Positions 1-10,000 are shown, counted from the first letter of the stretch. The stretch: DNA of 64,000 bases from SP5GCR1 sp965199685 (GCA_965199685.1 OZ241323.1:744001-808000); one strand, 5' to 3'. Program-made: numbers and translations. Notes: generated from the sequence alone by a model not told the origin.

Positions 1-91
1 GAGATTACGAAATATTCTGAAGGCGCATCTAGCGGAGGAGGCAATAGAAACGGTTAGAGGAGTGGGTTATCGTTTTGTATATAAAGGATAA
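1..91 (+). CDS. phoB: PhoB response regulator, C-terminal end only (partial)
   Basis: Only the last 29 codons are in the window. The reading frame opens at base 2 and ends with TAA at 89-91. The encoded tail contains ETVRGVGYRF, the recognition-wing signature of OmpR/PhoB-type winged-helix DNA-binding domains. The next gene, 6 bases downstream, is a PhoR-type histidine kinase, and the Pst transporter and phoU follow, so this is most likely phoB, the activator of the phosphate-starvation regulon. The assignment depends on context because the receiver domain lies outside the window. Confidence 0.85.
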   Translation, partial: RLRNILKAHLAEEAIETVRGVGYRFVYKG

Positions 92-97
92 AGAGAT

Positions 98-1360
98 GTG
101 AAGCGATTTATACAAAATAGCGTATTGGCACTAATACCTTATGTGCTGCTTGCCGTATTCTTTGGCATTGTTTTCGGATATTTTTTGGTGTTTCTTGTGT
201 TCGCAGTATTGGCATTTATTTTCACGCAGTTATTACAGTTGTATTATCTGCAGAAATGGTGTTCTGACCAATCAATAATTGCACCATCTGCAGGACTAAA
301 TCGCATGTGGAAAAGCGTCTATACTTCGCTTGAGACGCGTTTAAGCGATAGAAATGCAGTACCCGAGTTAAGTATTAATGAACTGCAAAACATCAAGCAG
401 GGTGATTACGGTCTCGTGTTACTTGAGGACAATCGTATTAAATGGATGAACAAACAAGCGAGTGCATTATTGCAGCTTAGCACAAACCGAGATATCACTA
501 CTGATATAAGCCACTCACTGCGTTCTCCGAGTTTTATAGATGCGCTGGATAAAAAATATTATGGGCAAGAAATCATATTGCAAGATAGGCAGCCGCCTCT
601 TGCCGTCTGTTTGTTACCCTACGGTGTGCGTTATCTTTGTGTGTTGGTACGTGATGTTTCTCATTTTGTAGAAATTAAAAATACCAACCGTGAATTAATC
701 GCCAACGTAGCCCACGAACTATGCTCTCCGTTGACTGTCATCAACGGTTATCTGGAAATATTAAAGGAAAAGAACGACGAAACCAAAGACGAAGCTCTGC
801 AAAAGATATTGGATAATATGCAAAGACAAGTTGAACGAATGAAAGTACTGGCAGACGATACGCTGAACATAGTCAATTTGGAAAATACCGAATTAAAGGA
901 GCAAGATCAAAGTAGCGTTGATGTAGCTGAGATTTTGGAATCGGTGTTGGAATCCGTAAAGATAGGCACCGAACAAATCCGCTTTGATACTCAAATAGAG
1001 TCTTTTAAGTTGCGAGGCAGTGCTTCGGAACTCTACAGCGTATTCTATAATCTGATTGACAATGCAAAAAGTCATTCGCAATCCGAAGATATAAAAATTG
1101 TATGGCGGCGAGACGACCAAGCGGCCTATTTTGAAGTGACCGATAAGGGTATCGGTATAGCGGCATATCATTTGCCCAAACTAAGCAAACGTTTTTATAG
1201 GGTGGACACGGCTCGCTCGGGTAGTAAAGGTAATACCGGTTTAGGTTTATCCATAGTCAAGCATGTGTTGGATAGACATCAAGCAACTTTGGAAATAGAG
1301 AGCGAAGTGGGCAAGGGAAGCACTTTCAGATGCCGCTTCCCCATCTCAAGGGTGGTATAG
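98..1360 (+). CDS. phoR: PhoR phosphate-regulon sensor histidine kinase
   Basis: Inner-membrane sensor kinase that phosphorylates PhoB when phosphate is scarce. The 420-residue protein has two hydrophobic segments at residues about 8-45, a PAS-like region around 90-190, the HisKA phosphoacceptor site NVAHELCSPL with His206, and the ATPase boxes NLIDNAKSHS (N), VTDKGIGI (G1) and GNTGLGLSIV (G2). Length matches the family (about 430). The start is GTG at 98, six bases after the phoB stop, so the two are translationally linked. The H-box reads HELCSPL where most relatives have HELRTPL: the Arg is a Cys here. No large periplasmic domain is visible, as expected for PhoR, which senses through the Pst/PhoU complex. 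Confidence 0.95.
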   Translation: MKRFIQNSVLALIPYVLLAVFFGIVFGYFLVFLVFAVLAFIFTQLLQLYYLQKWCSDQSIIAPSAGLNRMWKSVYTSLETRLSDRNAVPELSINELQNIKQGDYGLVLLEDNRIKWMNKQASALLQLSTNRDITTDISHSLRSPSFIDALDKKYYGQEIILQDRQPPLAVCLLPYGVRYLCVLVRDVSHFVEIKNTNRELIANVAHELCSPLTVINGYLEILKEKNDETKDEALQKILDNMQRQVERMKVLADDTLNIVNLENTELKEQDQSSVDVAEILESVLESVKIGTEQIRFDTQIESFKLRGSASELYSVFYNLIDNAKSHSQSEDIKIVWRRDDQAAYFEVTDKGIGIAAYHLPKLSKRFYRVDTARSGSKGNTGLGLSIVKHVLDRHQATLEIESEVGKGSTFRCRFPISRVV

Positions 1361-1631
1361 GGCTCTTGAAAAATAGAACCGCCGTTTGTTGCAGTAGCAC
1401 AAACGGCGTGACTTTGTGCAGAACCTTTGCAACCACCCCGTCAGATAGAACCGCCGATTGAGCCAGTAGGTCAATCGGCGTAACATTTTGCAGAACTCCA
1501 ACATGATTGCTAAATGCATACATTACAAAATGCATAGGCCTGCCACCCCTCCAAAGGAGGGGAATGGTGCTTTTTCAACAGCCTCATGCTAGTCCGCCCC
1601 TACCCATGTAGTTTACGCTGTGGTTCTATGG
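1361..1631. repeat. Intergenic mosaic of palindromic repeats
   Basis: No gene. The gap holds two covarying hairpins with the same flanks (AATAGAACCGCC before, GGCGT and TGCAGAACC after): 1380-1408 with stem CGCCGTTTGT/ACAAACGGCG, and 1452-1480 with stem CGCCGATTGA/TCAATCGGCG. It also contains a CCCCTCC/GGAGGGG palindrome near 1546-1562 preceded by a piece (TTACAAAATGCATAGGCC) that recurs inverted near 6360 and 23940. It lies between the convergent ends of phoR and pstB. No T-run follows the stems, so I do not call a terminator. Confidence 0.85.
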
Positions 1632-2405
1632 TTAGCCGAAACGCCCAGTAATATATTGCTCGGTTAGAGTCTCTTTAGGATTTGTGAATATCTCTTCGGT
1701 ATCTGCCGCCTCAATTAGAGCACCTAAATGAAAGTAAGCGGTTGTTTGCGATACGCGAGCCGCTTGTTGCATAGAGTGTGTGACGATAGCAATCGTATAA
1801 TTTTGTTTCAATTCGTCTATTAACTCTTCTATTTTAGCGGTTGCGATGGGGTCTAGAGCTGAACACGGTTCATCCATTAGCACGACTTCAGGGTTTATGG
1901 AGATCGCCCGTGCAATACATAGACGTTGTTGTTGTCCTCCTGAGAGACTAGTTCCGGTTTCGTCTAAACGATCTTTGACTTCGTTCCATAGTCCGGCTTT
2001 TTCCAAACTCGCATGGACGATTTCGTCAAGCGCATGTTGATCAGAGACTAAACCGTGAATGCGTGGACCATAAGCGATGTTGTCGTAAATGGACTTAGGA
2101 AATGGGTTGGGTTTCTGGAAAACCATGCCGACTCTGGCACGCAATTCCACTACATCTATGCCGTCGTTAATGTTGATATCGTTGAGCAATATCTCTCCGG
2201 TGACCCGACAATCGTCTATGGTGTCGTTCATTCTATTGAGGCAACGCAGAAATGTGGATTTGCCACAGCCGGAAGGTCCGATCATTGCGATTACTTCGTT
2301 GCGCTTTATGTTCAAGCTGACATCAGTGATCGCTTGCTTTTCAGCGTAATATACGTTTAAGTTTCTGACTTTAATGCAGATATTGTTTTGTGTTTCTTTT
2401 GTCAT
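1632..2405 (-). CDS. pstB: PstB phosphate ABC transporter ATPase
   Basis: Cytoplasmic ATPase of the high-affinity phosphate importer PstSCAB. In its 257 residues are Walker A GPSGCGKST, the Q-loop VFQKPNPFP typical of PstB, the ABC signature LSGGQQQRL, Walker B VVLMDEPCSALD and the switch histidine in IVTHSM. Length is normal for PstB. It is last in the pstC-pstA-pstB order, but 490 bases of repeat sequence separate it from pstA, which is unusual because these genes normally abut. The upstream ribosome-binding site is weak. Confidence 0.97.
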   Translation of the reverse strand: MTKETQNNICIKVRNLNVYYAEKQAITDVSLNIKRNEVIAMIGPSGCGKSTFLRCLNRMNDTIDDCRVTGEILLNDININDGIDVVELRARVGMVFQKPNPFPKSIYDNIAYGPRIHGLVSDQHALDEIVHASLEKAGLWNEVKDRLDETGTSLSGGQQQRLCIARAISINPEVVLMDEPCSALDPIATAKIEELIDELKQNYTIAIVTHSMQQAARVSQTTAYFHLGALIEAADTEEIFTNPKETLTEQYITGRFG

Positions 2406-2895
2406 AAGAATATCTGGGGTTGTTGAAAAAGTACCGACATTAGTACATTCCCCTCCTTTGGAGGGGTGGCAGGCGAAGCCTGACGGGGTGGTTGTGGTGG
2501 TTCTGCACTAGACAATTATCCCTTAAGAGTGCATGAAACACTTTTTCAACAGTCCCACATGCCCTCCCTAAAGTACCGTTCTGAATGAACAGAACCGCTT
2601 GCGCCACTTGGTTTTGGTTCCCATAAATTGGATGGCGTACGACGGATAATGTACGACAAGCAACCATGTTGAGGTTCTGCACAATGTCACGCCGATTGAT
2701 TTTGATATACGTATTGTTTTTAACGAACACAATATTTAGATTTCGTACAAAGTTACGCCACTTGTGCTACTGCAACAAGTGGCGGGTTCACTCGGCGATA
2801 ATCGGCGGTTCTACTTGTGCAGACACAACGCGTTTCGGGAGGGCATGTTAGCCCTCCCCTACGGTCCATGAAATACTTTTTTAGCAGCCCCATGT
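2406..2895. repeat. 490-bp repeat cluster inside the pst operon
   Basis: No gene. Contents in order: a MITE end (GTTGAAAAAGTACC) at about 2420; a CCCCTCC-TTT-GGAGGGG palindrome and GGCAGGCGAAGCCTGACGGGG hairpin at 2451-2490; the other MITE end (CTTTTTCAACAGTCCC) at about 2541-2556 abutting a half REP; a hairpin with stem CGCCACTTGT/ACAAGTGGCG at 2756-2784; a complete REP palindrome on the minus strand at 2837-2862; and another MITE-like end at 2868-2892. These are the same modules found in other gaps of the window. They lie between two co-oriented transporter genes. Confidence 0.85.
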
Positions 2896-4164
2896 TTAGT
2901 ATTTTACTTCAAGTGCCTTTCTAGCCAATACTGCGAGTAGGTTCATTGCTACCAGAAACACCAATAGCACTACGATTGCACCGGCGGTGCGGTCTACAAA
3001 AGCACGCTCAGGGCTGTCTGCCCATAGGTATATCTGCACTGGTAATGCTGTAGCAGGATCGGTCATGCCTTGTGGAATGTCAACGATGAATGCCATCATT
3101 CCTATAACCAGCAACGGTGCACTTTCTCCTAATGCTTGCGCCATGCCGATAATGCTACCAGTCAATATACTGGGCATTGCCAGAGGCAACACATGGTGCG
3201 TCGTCGCTTGCATATCGGATGCGCCCAAAGCGAGCGCGCCTTCGCGTATGGAAGGCGGTACCGATTTTAGTGCTGCGCGAGCAGCAATAATGATCGTCGG
3301 CAAAGTCATCAAGCTGAGCACCAAGCCTCCTACTAGGGGGGTTGATCTCGGTAGATTGAAAAAACTCAGGAAAATCACCAAACCTAGCAAGCCGAAAATA
3401 ATAGAGGGGACTGCCGCTAAATTGTTTATATTGATTTCTATAAAATCAGTGTAGCGATTTTTGGGAGCAAACTCCTCCAAGTAAATTGCCGTAGCGATAC
3501 CAAGTGGAAAAGAGATTAGAAACGCAATTAGCAAAGCATAGAAAGAACCGACGATGGCACCCAATATGCCGGCGCGCTCAGGATCACGCGAATCGCCGTT
3601 GGTAAAGAAATTGGTATTGAATTTCAATTTAACACGATCTTGCGAGATAAGCTGTTCTGCCCATGCAACTTGTTTTTCGTTGAGCCTAAATGTTTTTCTG
3701 GTAGCGGGCGAGTCTCCGCTTTTCATATAGCCGTCAAGCTCATCGTCAGCGAGTATGTCTAGAGATATTATCTGCTCTGATGTCTCAGGTAAGCCTTGGA
3801 TTATTTCCATGACTTCGTATTTGGCACCGTTGCTGATCAACTTTCCCAGCGAGATTTTATCGCTTCTAGACTCAACACCGGGAAATAACCCGTATAATGC
3901 ACCCTTGATGGCATTTTGAACATACAAACTTGATACCGCTTGTCCGCGCACATCGGCAGGAATGTCAAGTTCTAGCTGTACATAAGTCTGTTGAAAAGCG
4001 TTTCTGGCTTGATAGATTAACCCGCCTATGATCAACACCAACAGCAATATACCGATCAGTGTGGTAATCATAGCAAAGAGCTTGAACAGTTTTTCTTTGT
4101 AATAACGCCACCCTAAACTATGTTTTATTTTTTCTATATACGATATATCGGTAGTTTTATTCAT
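2896..4164 (-). CDS. pstA: PstA phosphate ABC transporter permease
   Basis: Membrane subunit of the PstSCAB phosphate importer. The 422-residue protein begins with a cytoplasmic stretch and a transmembrane segment (about 30-52), then a long periplasmic insertion of about 150 residues before the conserved permease core. The ABC-permease coupling signature EGALALGASDMQATTHHVLPLAMP is present near residue 310-330. It is longer than E. coli PstA (about 300), reflecting the extra N-terminal domain seen in many proteobacterial long PstA proteins. The start overlaps the pstC stop by 8 bases (ATGAATAA) and has an AGGGAG ribosome-binding site five bases upstream, inside pstC. Confidence 0.95.
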   Translation of the reverse strand: MNKTTDISYIEKIKHSLGWRYYKEKLFKLFAMITTLIGILLLVLIIGGLIYQARNAFQQTYVQLELDIPADVRGQAVSSLYVQNAIKGALYGLFPGVESRSDKISLGKLISNGAKYEVMEIIQGLPETSEQIISLDILADDELDGYMKSGDSPATRKTFRLNEKQVAWAEQLISQDRVKLKFNTNFFTNGDSRDPERAGILGAIVGSFYALLIAFLISFPLGIATAIYLEEFAPKNRYTDFIEININNLAAVPSIIFGLLGLVIFLSFFNLPRSTPLVGGLVLSLMTLPTIIIAARAALKSVPPSIREGALALGASDMQATTHHVLPLAMPSILTGSIIGMAQALGESAPLLVIGMMAFIVDIPQGMTDPATALPVQIYLWADSPERAFVDRTAGAIVVLLVFLVAMNLLAVLARKALEVKY

Positions 4165-5401
4165 ATTGCTCCCTATATGTTTTTAAGATCTTTAGTGCAA
4201 CGACATTGAGCATCAATGTTGATAAAAACAAAGTCAATCCCAAAGCAAAAGCAGCCAATGTTTTGGCACTGTCAAATTCATGGTCGCCGATGAGTAGAGC
4301 GACAATCTGCACGGTCACGGTGGTGGTGCTATCAAGTGGATTACCAGTCAATTTGGCAGACATGCCCGCTGCCATCACGACAATCATGGTCTCTCCAATG
4401 GCTCTAGAGACAGCCAATAATATACCTCCCATAATGCCTGGTATCGCTGCCGGTAGTACGACTTTGGTGATGGTTTCTGAATGTGTGGCACCGAGGGCGT
4501 ATGAACTGTCGCGCAAGGCTTTGGGTACGGCGTGCAAAGCGTCGTCGGTGAACGAGCATATAAACGGTATTAACATGATGCCCATTGCCAAGCCGGCAGC
4601 TAAAGCACTTTCTGACGAGGCTTGCAAGCCAAACGCTTCGGCAGTATTTTTGATGAAAGGGGACAGCCATAAAACCGCGATAAAGCCATAGACTACGGTC
4701 GGGATGCCAGCCAAAATCTCAAGCAAAGGTTTGATGAAATTTCTGATATGCGAACTTGCGTATTCGGCAAGAAAGATAGCCGACATCAAACCTATGGGTA
4801 GGGCTAGTGACATCGCAACTACGGTGATCAACAAAGTGCCGGCGAATAACGGGATCGCACCAAAAGCACCTGAGGCACCGACTTGGTCTTCGCGTATTGC
4901 CATTTGAGGACTCCAGTGCAAGCTGAAAAATTCACTAATAGGCACTAGATTGAAAAACTTAATAGACTCAAATAGCACCGACAACACGATGCCTATGGTG
5001 GTTAAGATAGCGATGGTGGAAGCGGAAATCAGTAGCCATATCAACATTTTTTCAACGGCTTTGCGTGTATTGTGCCGGTTGTTGATGCACTGCCATCCCC
5101 ACATGGTACCTAGGAGTAGGACCGCAATACACAGAGTCATAAGCACCGGAAACGGGCCTGTTTCTATAGCTTCTTTGACGGTGGCAGGCAGATAATCACC
5201 CCACAGAAACCATCCGATTAAGATAATCATCGGCGGCACGCTACTCCATAGCGCAGTGTGCCAAGCATAATAGACGGGAGCCGATTTAACAACTTGGTCA
5301 CCGTGACTTTGCACTTGTATCGCTTTGGCGCGACGGCCGGCAAGAAAATATACCAAAGCAGATAACGATAGTAAAAGGATAGCTAGTTCTATATTATTCA
5401 T
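4157..5401 (-). CDS. pstC: PstC phosphate ABC transporter permease
   Basis: Partner permease of PstA. The 414-residue protein has an N-terminal transmembrane segment and linker, a second hydrophobic block at about 50-140, and the permease core with the coupling motif RDSSYALGATHSETITKVVLPAAIP. Like PstA it is the long form. It is the first gene of the pst operon; no pstS (phosphate-binding protein) lies between it and phoU, so that subunit must be encoded elsewhere. The gene reads away from phoU, with a Pho box array and a TATAAT -10 element in the shared 222-base control region. Confidence 0.95.
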   Translation of the reverse strand: MNNIELAILLLSLSALVYFLAGRRAKAIQVQSHGDQVVKSAPVYYAWHTALWSSVPPMIILIGWFLWGDYLPATVKEAIETGPFPVLMTLCIAVLLLGTMWGWQCINNRHNTRKAVEKMLIWLLISASTIAILTTIGIVLSVLFESIKFFNLVPISEFFSLHWSPQMAIREDQVGASGAFGAIPLFAGTLLITVVAMSLALPIGLMSAIFLAEYASSHIRNFIKPLLEILAGIPTVVYGFIAVLWLSPFIKNTAEAFGLQASSESALAAGLAMGIMLIPFICSFTDDALHAVPKALRDSSYALGATHSETITKVVLPAAIPGIMGGILLAVSRAIGETMIVVMAAGMSAKLTGNPLDSTTTVTVQIVALLIGDHEFDSAKTLAAFALGLTLFLSTLMLNVVALKILKTYREQYE

Positions 5402-5457
5402 AACTATAAGGTGGGTGATAAATAGGTGGTGGCAACTGCTACTATGACTCGCCGCCT

Positions 5458-5463
5458 ATTATA
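5458..5463 (-). promoter_or_regulatory. -10 element of the pstCAB promoter
   Basis: On the minus strand this reads TATAAT, a perfect sigma-70 -10 box, about 57 bases before the pstC start. No good -35 box lies 17 bases upstream, which fits an activator-dependent Pho promoter. The Pho box array starts 28 bases further upstream. Confidence 0.6.
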
Positions 5464-5491
5464 CAAAACTCTGTTAAGCCAAATGCGTTCA

Positions 5492-5535
5492 TTTGACAAT
5501 TATGTGTCGGATATTTGACAAATGTGTGACAAATC
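5492..5535. promoter_or_regulatory. Four-unit Pho box array (PhoB operator)
   Basis: Four units repeat with an exact 11-base period on the plus strand: TTTGACA-atta, TGTGTCG-gata, TTTGACA-aatg, TGTGACA-aatc. On the minus strand the units read as TTGTCAAA/TTGTCACA, matching the Pho box logic of CTGTCAT-like 7-mers spaced by 4 AT-rich bases. Two such pairs make two adjacent Pho boxes. The array lies between divergent pstC and phoU and could serve either or both. Confidence 0.75.
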
Positions 5536-5623
5536 AGATTTATTTATTGGAAACAGCCTTTTTGTTATGATTATTAGCATATACTAGTAGGGTTTAATCA
5601 AAATACGGAAATCTAATCTAATC

Positions 5624-6322
5624 ATGAATGATAATTTACCCCATCATAGCGTTGCTCAATATGATAAGGAAATAAACGATCTTAGGGGCTTGGTTTTACG
5701 CATGGCAGGGGCTGTGGAACAACGCGTTGTCGCCGTCGTGGAAGCTATGACTGAAAATAATTCCGAGCGAGCGCAATGGGTTATAGAATCGGACAGCGAA
5801 ATCAATAATTTGGAACGCGAAGTCGATGAAATGTGCGTAGGTATCATGGCGCGCAGGCAACCCGTTGCAATGGATTTACGATTAGTGATTACCGTCCTCA
5901 AACTGACTACCGACCTTGAACGCATTGGAGACGAGACACAACGTATCGCAAAAGTGATTAGACATTTAAATTTTGCAACTACACCAGATCAAATGAAACA
6001 AACATTTAGGGAATTAGGTGAGAGGGTGACAAAGATGCTACACGATGTCATAGACAGTTTTGCACGCAACGATGTGGAACTCTCAAGTCGCGTTTTCAAA
6101 CAAGACAAACGTGCCGACCAACACTATAAGACTTTGTTGGAAGACCAGCTACCTGAGTTCATGAATAATACGCAGCATATTCCTTATATATTGAATTTGA
6201 TTTGGTGTGCGCGTAGCTTAGAGCGTATCGGCGATCACTCTAAAAATGTGGCAGAACATGTTATCTACATGGTCGAAGCCATAGACGTGCGGCACCGTAA
6301 AGTATCACCTCCAAAGCCATAA
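5624..6322 (+). CDS. phoU: PhoU phosphate signalling regulator
   Basis: Peripheral cytoplasmic protein that links Pst transport activity to PhoR and dampens the Pho response. The 232 residues form the usual two three-helix repeats; the signatures TDLERIGDETQRIAK (first half) and RSLERIGDHSKNVAEHVIY (second half) are the metal-binding ExxxD-type helices. Length is standard. Instead of being the last gene of the pst operon, as in E. coli, it is divergent from pstC. A TATACT -10-like box at 5580-5585 and the Pho box array lie upstream. Confidence 0.96.
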   Translation: MNDNLPHHSVAQYDKEINDLRGLVLRMAGAVEQRVVAVVEAMTENNSERAQWVIESDSEINNLEREVDEMCVGIMARRQPVAMDLRLVITVLKLTTDLERIGDETQRIAKVIRHLNFATTPDQMKQTFRELGERVTKMLHDVIDSFARNDVELSSRVFKQDKRADQHYKTLLEDQLPEFMNNTQHIPYILNLIWCARSLERIGDHSKNVAEHVIYMVEAIDVRHRKVSPPKP

Positions 6323-6988
6323 TCCGTTATTTATTCCCCTCCTTTGGAGGGGTGGCAGCCTATGCATTTTGTAATGTCTGCGTTTAGCAACATGTTGGAG
6401 TTCTGTACAACGTCACGCCGATTGACCTACTGGCTCAATCGGCAGTTCTATCTGACGGGGTGGTTGTGGCGTGTCTGTACAAACCCGCCATGCGCCACCA
6501 AATCATGATTACCATTTGCCCAGTACTTGCACGATATTGTGTGTTGATACAATGCACACGCACTGGTAGGGGAGGGCTAACATGGGACTGTTGAAAAAGT
6601 GTCTGCATTAGTACATTCCCCTCCTTTGGAGGGGTGGCAGGCGAAGCCTGACGGGGTGGTTGTTAAGGTTCTGAACAATGTTACGCCGATTGACCTACTG
6701 GCTCAATCGGCGGTTCTATTTTTCAACAGTCCCACATGCCCTCCCGTAACGCGTTGTGTCTGCACAAATAAAGTCGTACGCCATCCAATTTATGGGAACC
6801 AAAACCAAATGGCGCATAGCGGTTGTATTTGTGCGAAACGGTATCTTAGGGCAGACATATAAGTCTGCCCCTACCGTTTTCATAAATTCAATGGCGCAAG
6901 CGGTTGGGGTCTTGCAATGTCGGTACTTTTTCAACAGCCCCGAATAACCTCTTGACGCAAGATTAAAAATCGCCTAACATAAATCTAA
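6323..6988. repeat. Repeat cluster between phoU and the giant gene
   Basis: No gene. It contains a CCCCTCC-TTT-GGAGGGG palindrome right after phoU (about 6338), a CGCCGATTGA hairpin at 6416-6444, half of a REP palindrome (GTAG at 6566) interrupted by a complete 150-bp MITE (6584-6733, listed separately), the other REP half, and a minus-strand REP variant at 6849-6874 with stem GGGCAGAC/GTCTGCCC. It ends with a TACTTTTTCAACAGCCCC end near 6927-6944. Confidence 0.85.
6584..6733 (+). mobile_element. 150-bp MITE-like element, copy A
   Basis: Exactly 150 bases, bounded by perfect 15-base inverted repeats GGGACTGTTGAAAAA and TTTTTCAACAGTCCC. The host sequence is a GTAG-type REP palindrome; the 4 bases ACAT of its loop are duplicated on both sides (6580-6583 and 6734-6737). 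Inside are a CCCCTCC-TTT-GGAGGGG palindrome, a GGCAGGC/GCCTGAC hairpin and a CGCCGATTGA/TCAATCGGCG hairpin. It has no coding capacity, so it would need a transposase supplied in trans. Confidence 0.8.
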
Positions 6989-7042
6989 TTTATCCACGAA
7001 GGGTAATTTGTCCATAAAGAATGATCTGTCCAAGGAGGGATG
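6989..7042 (+). repeat. Three 18-bp degenerate direct repeats in the leader of the giant gene
   Basis: Three consecutive 18-base units: TTTATCCACGAAGGGTAA, TTTGTCCATAAAGAATGA, TCTGTCCAAGGAGGGATG. The core T-TCCA and the purine-rich second half are shared. The block ends 42 bases before the start codon of the giant secreted protein and appears nowhere else in the window that I could see. It could be a multi-site operator or the product of local duplication. Confidence 0.5.
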
Positions 7043-7084
7043 GAATTAGTAAACCTAAAATTCTTTTCAAAATAGGAGGCAATT

Positions 7085-10000
7085 ATGAATCCCCTCATAG
7101 TTATAATACTTTTGCTATTCAGCACGAACCTACCCGCCCAAACTTATATTGATGTAGACAAAGACGACGATGGTCTAATTGAGGTCTACAATATGGAAAC
7201 CTTAAATGCAATGCGCTATCAGCTGGATGGCAGTGGTTTGCAGTTAAGCGAGACCGCAGTGGAGATTACTACCGGTTGTGCGCCCGGTGGTTGTAAGGGT
7301 TATGAGTTAACACTAGACTTAGACTTCAACAGTGCCGACAGCTATCAGGACATCGCAAACCTAAAACGCTGGACTGACGGTACCGGCTGGCAGCCTATTG
7401 GTGATGCAACCCATCCGTTCACTGCAATATTCAAGACCAACAACGGTTCCACCCCTAATGTGATATACAACTTGATGATCAACAGACCGGGTGAGAGTGG
7501 CGTGGGTTTATTCGGACAGATAGGAAGCAGTGCAAAGATTAGTGGTATTGGGCTACTCAATGCGGAGATAACCGGGCATAGCCAAGTCGGTGGTTTAGTC
7601 GGCAAGAGTGTAGGTGGGGATATCAGCAATAGTTATGTCAGTGGTCGAGTGGTCGGCAAAGGTGTAGAGGTCGGTTTGCTTGCAGGCAGTAGTAGTGGTT
7701 TAATTACCAACAGTTATGCGAACGGCGAAGTGTTTGGTGAGGGCAATGGTGTCGGTGGCTTGGTTGGCACAAGCAGTGGTTCAATCACCAACAGCTATGC
7801 GATGGGTGGCGTAGTCGGCGCAGCCAACCATGTCGGTGGCTTGGCCGGCAACAACTCGCAAGGCACAATCAGCAACTGCTACACGACCGGCAGTGTGTCG
7901 GGTAGCGAGGACATTGGTGGTTTGGTCGGCATCAGTAATTTGGGCAAATTGGTAGGCAACTATGTCAGTGCCAAGACATCAGGAAAACGCTACATCGGCG
8001 GTTTGGTTGGCATCAATGTCGGTGGCACCATCACCCGTAGTTATTGGGATAAGACAACTAACAAGCTACAACAGAACACCGGAGGCGTAGGCTTATCGGC
8101 AAGCGAATTACAATCGCAAAACGCGCAGGACGATGACTCAAACAAACCGTATTACAAGTGGAGTACTGCGAATTGGGATTTCGGCACAGCCGAGCAATAC
8201 CCGATTCTGAAATACGCAACGGGTTCCGACCCTGATAACCCGGCGTGCGGTCCTGGGCAGACCTTGCCGAACTGTGGCACCCTATTACTCGGACAACATG
8301 CCAGCCTTGAGCGCATCATGTTTTCAGAACAAGTGGAGTTAAGCCCGACCTTCAACCCCACCAAACTAAACTATCAACTTGATATCAGCCCTCGAATAAC
8401 ACAACTGCAACTAACCCCAATAGCGAGTAACCCCGACAGCACAATCCGCATCAGTAGCAACGGCTTAGCCGTCAGCACGAGCAGTGCAGTGATTACAGTG
8501 GACAAGGATACGAGCATTACGATAGAAGTTTCAGCACCAAACCAAAGACCGGTACAATACCGATTCACGGTCAACCATTTGCAAGGAATAACCATTTTCG
8601 GCATCCCTGATGAGACGATAGACGAAGGTGAACTAATTATATTGGATGCTTTCCACAGTCTGGATGCGCCGGAAGACCAAGTAAACTATCGCTGGACGCA
8701 AACCACTGGCAAAACGCTATTGTCAGGAACCGACAACGAGAGAGCGGCCCTCTTTTTGTCTATACCCGAAGACTATGTGCCGATGAATGAGGACTATGCC
8801 AAGCTAGGATTCAGCATAGAAGTCACTGATGGCAAAACAACCTTCAACAAAAATTTCAGCTTGGTGATTGCTAAAAGAGACAACGGCAATATTGCGGTTG
8901 GTTCTCCGAGCCTAAGTCTATTAGAATTAACTGCACCGGAGATAGACCTCAGCGAAGATCCGGACGGCGAAGGCAAGAGCTTTGCCTATCAGTGGCAACA
9001 TCGCCCTCCGGGTGCCGATGTTGAATGGGCAGATATAGATGAGGCAACGGAGCAAACCCACACTATTTCAGTTTTGACAGAATGGTACACTGAGTATCGC
9101 GTGCTAATCAGCTACACTGATGGACAAGGCTACCAGACCCTCGCCACCGGCGAGGCGATAGTCTATAGCCTAAAGACGGCTTTTACAGGCCTTCTCAGAG
9201 GTGCTGCCTCAGAGGAGGTGCCCTATCCTAAAGATGCCGTACCGCAAAGAATGATGTCTACGCAGAACACATCACCCCCTGCATTTTTTGACTGCAACGG
9301 CAACAACGATATAGATGATGATAACAACGGCTTGATAGAAATATGTGATCTAGATGGCTTGGATGCGATCCGCTATCAGCCAGACGGCACAGGCTACAAA
9401 GCGAGTAGGTCAGCGACTAAAATCACCACAGGTTGCGCTGAAGAGGGTTGCAACGGTTTTGAGTTGGTAAGGGACCTAGACTTCAATGAAAATGATAGCT
9501 ATCGCCTTGCCTCAACAAAAAAAAGCGAATGGACGACGGGAGGGGGCTGGACACCAATTGGCAACTCTTCCTCTAATGCTTTCAGCGCAATATTTAACGG
9601 CAATGGTCATACAATCTCTAATCTGATGATTAACAGACCTTACACTGATAATATAGGCATGTTCGGTTATATGGTAAGAGAGGCTAGCATTTCTGATGTT
9701 GGTTTACTGGATGTAAACGTTGGAGGGAATAATGATGTAGGCGGGTTAGTTGGTTATAATCATTATGGCAGTATCACCGACAGCTACGCAACAGGTTCTG
9801 TTACAGGTAGCGGAACTAACTCTCATGTAGGTGGTTTAATCGGCTATAATGTTCATGGTAGTATCACCGATAGCTACGCAACAGGTTCTGTTACAGGTAG
9901 AGGAACTCGTTCTTATGTAGGTGGTTTAATCGGCTATAATGTTCATGGTAGTATCACCGATAGCTACGCAACAGGTTCTGTTACAGGTAGAGGAACTCGT

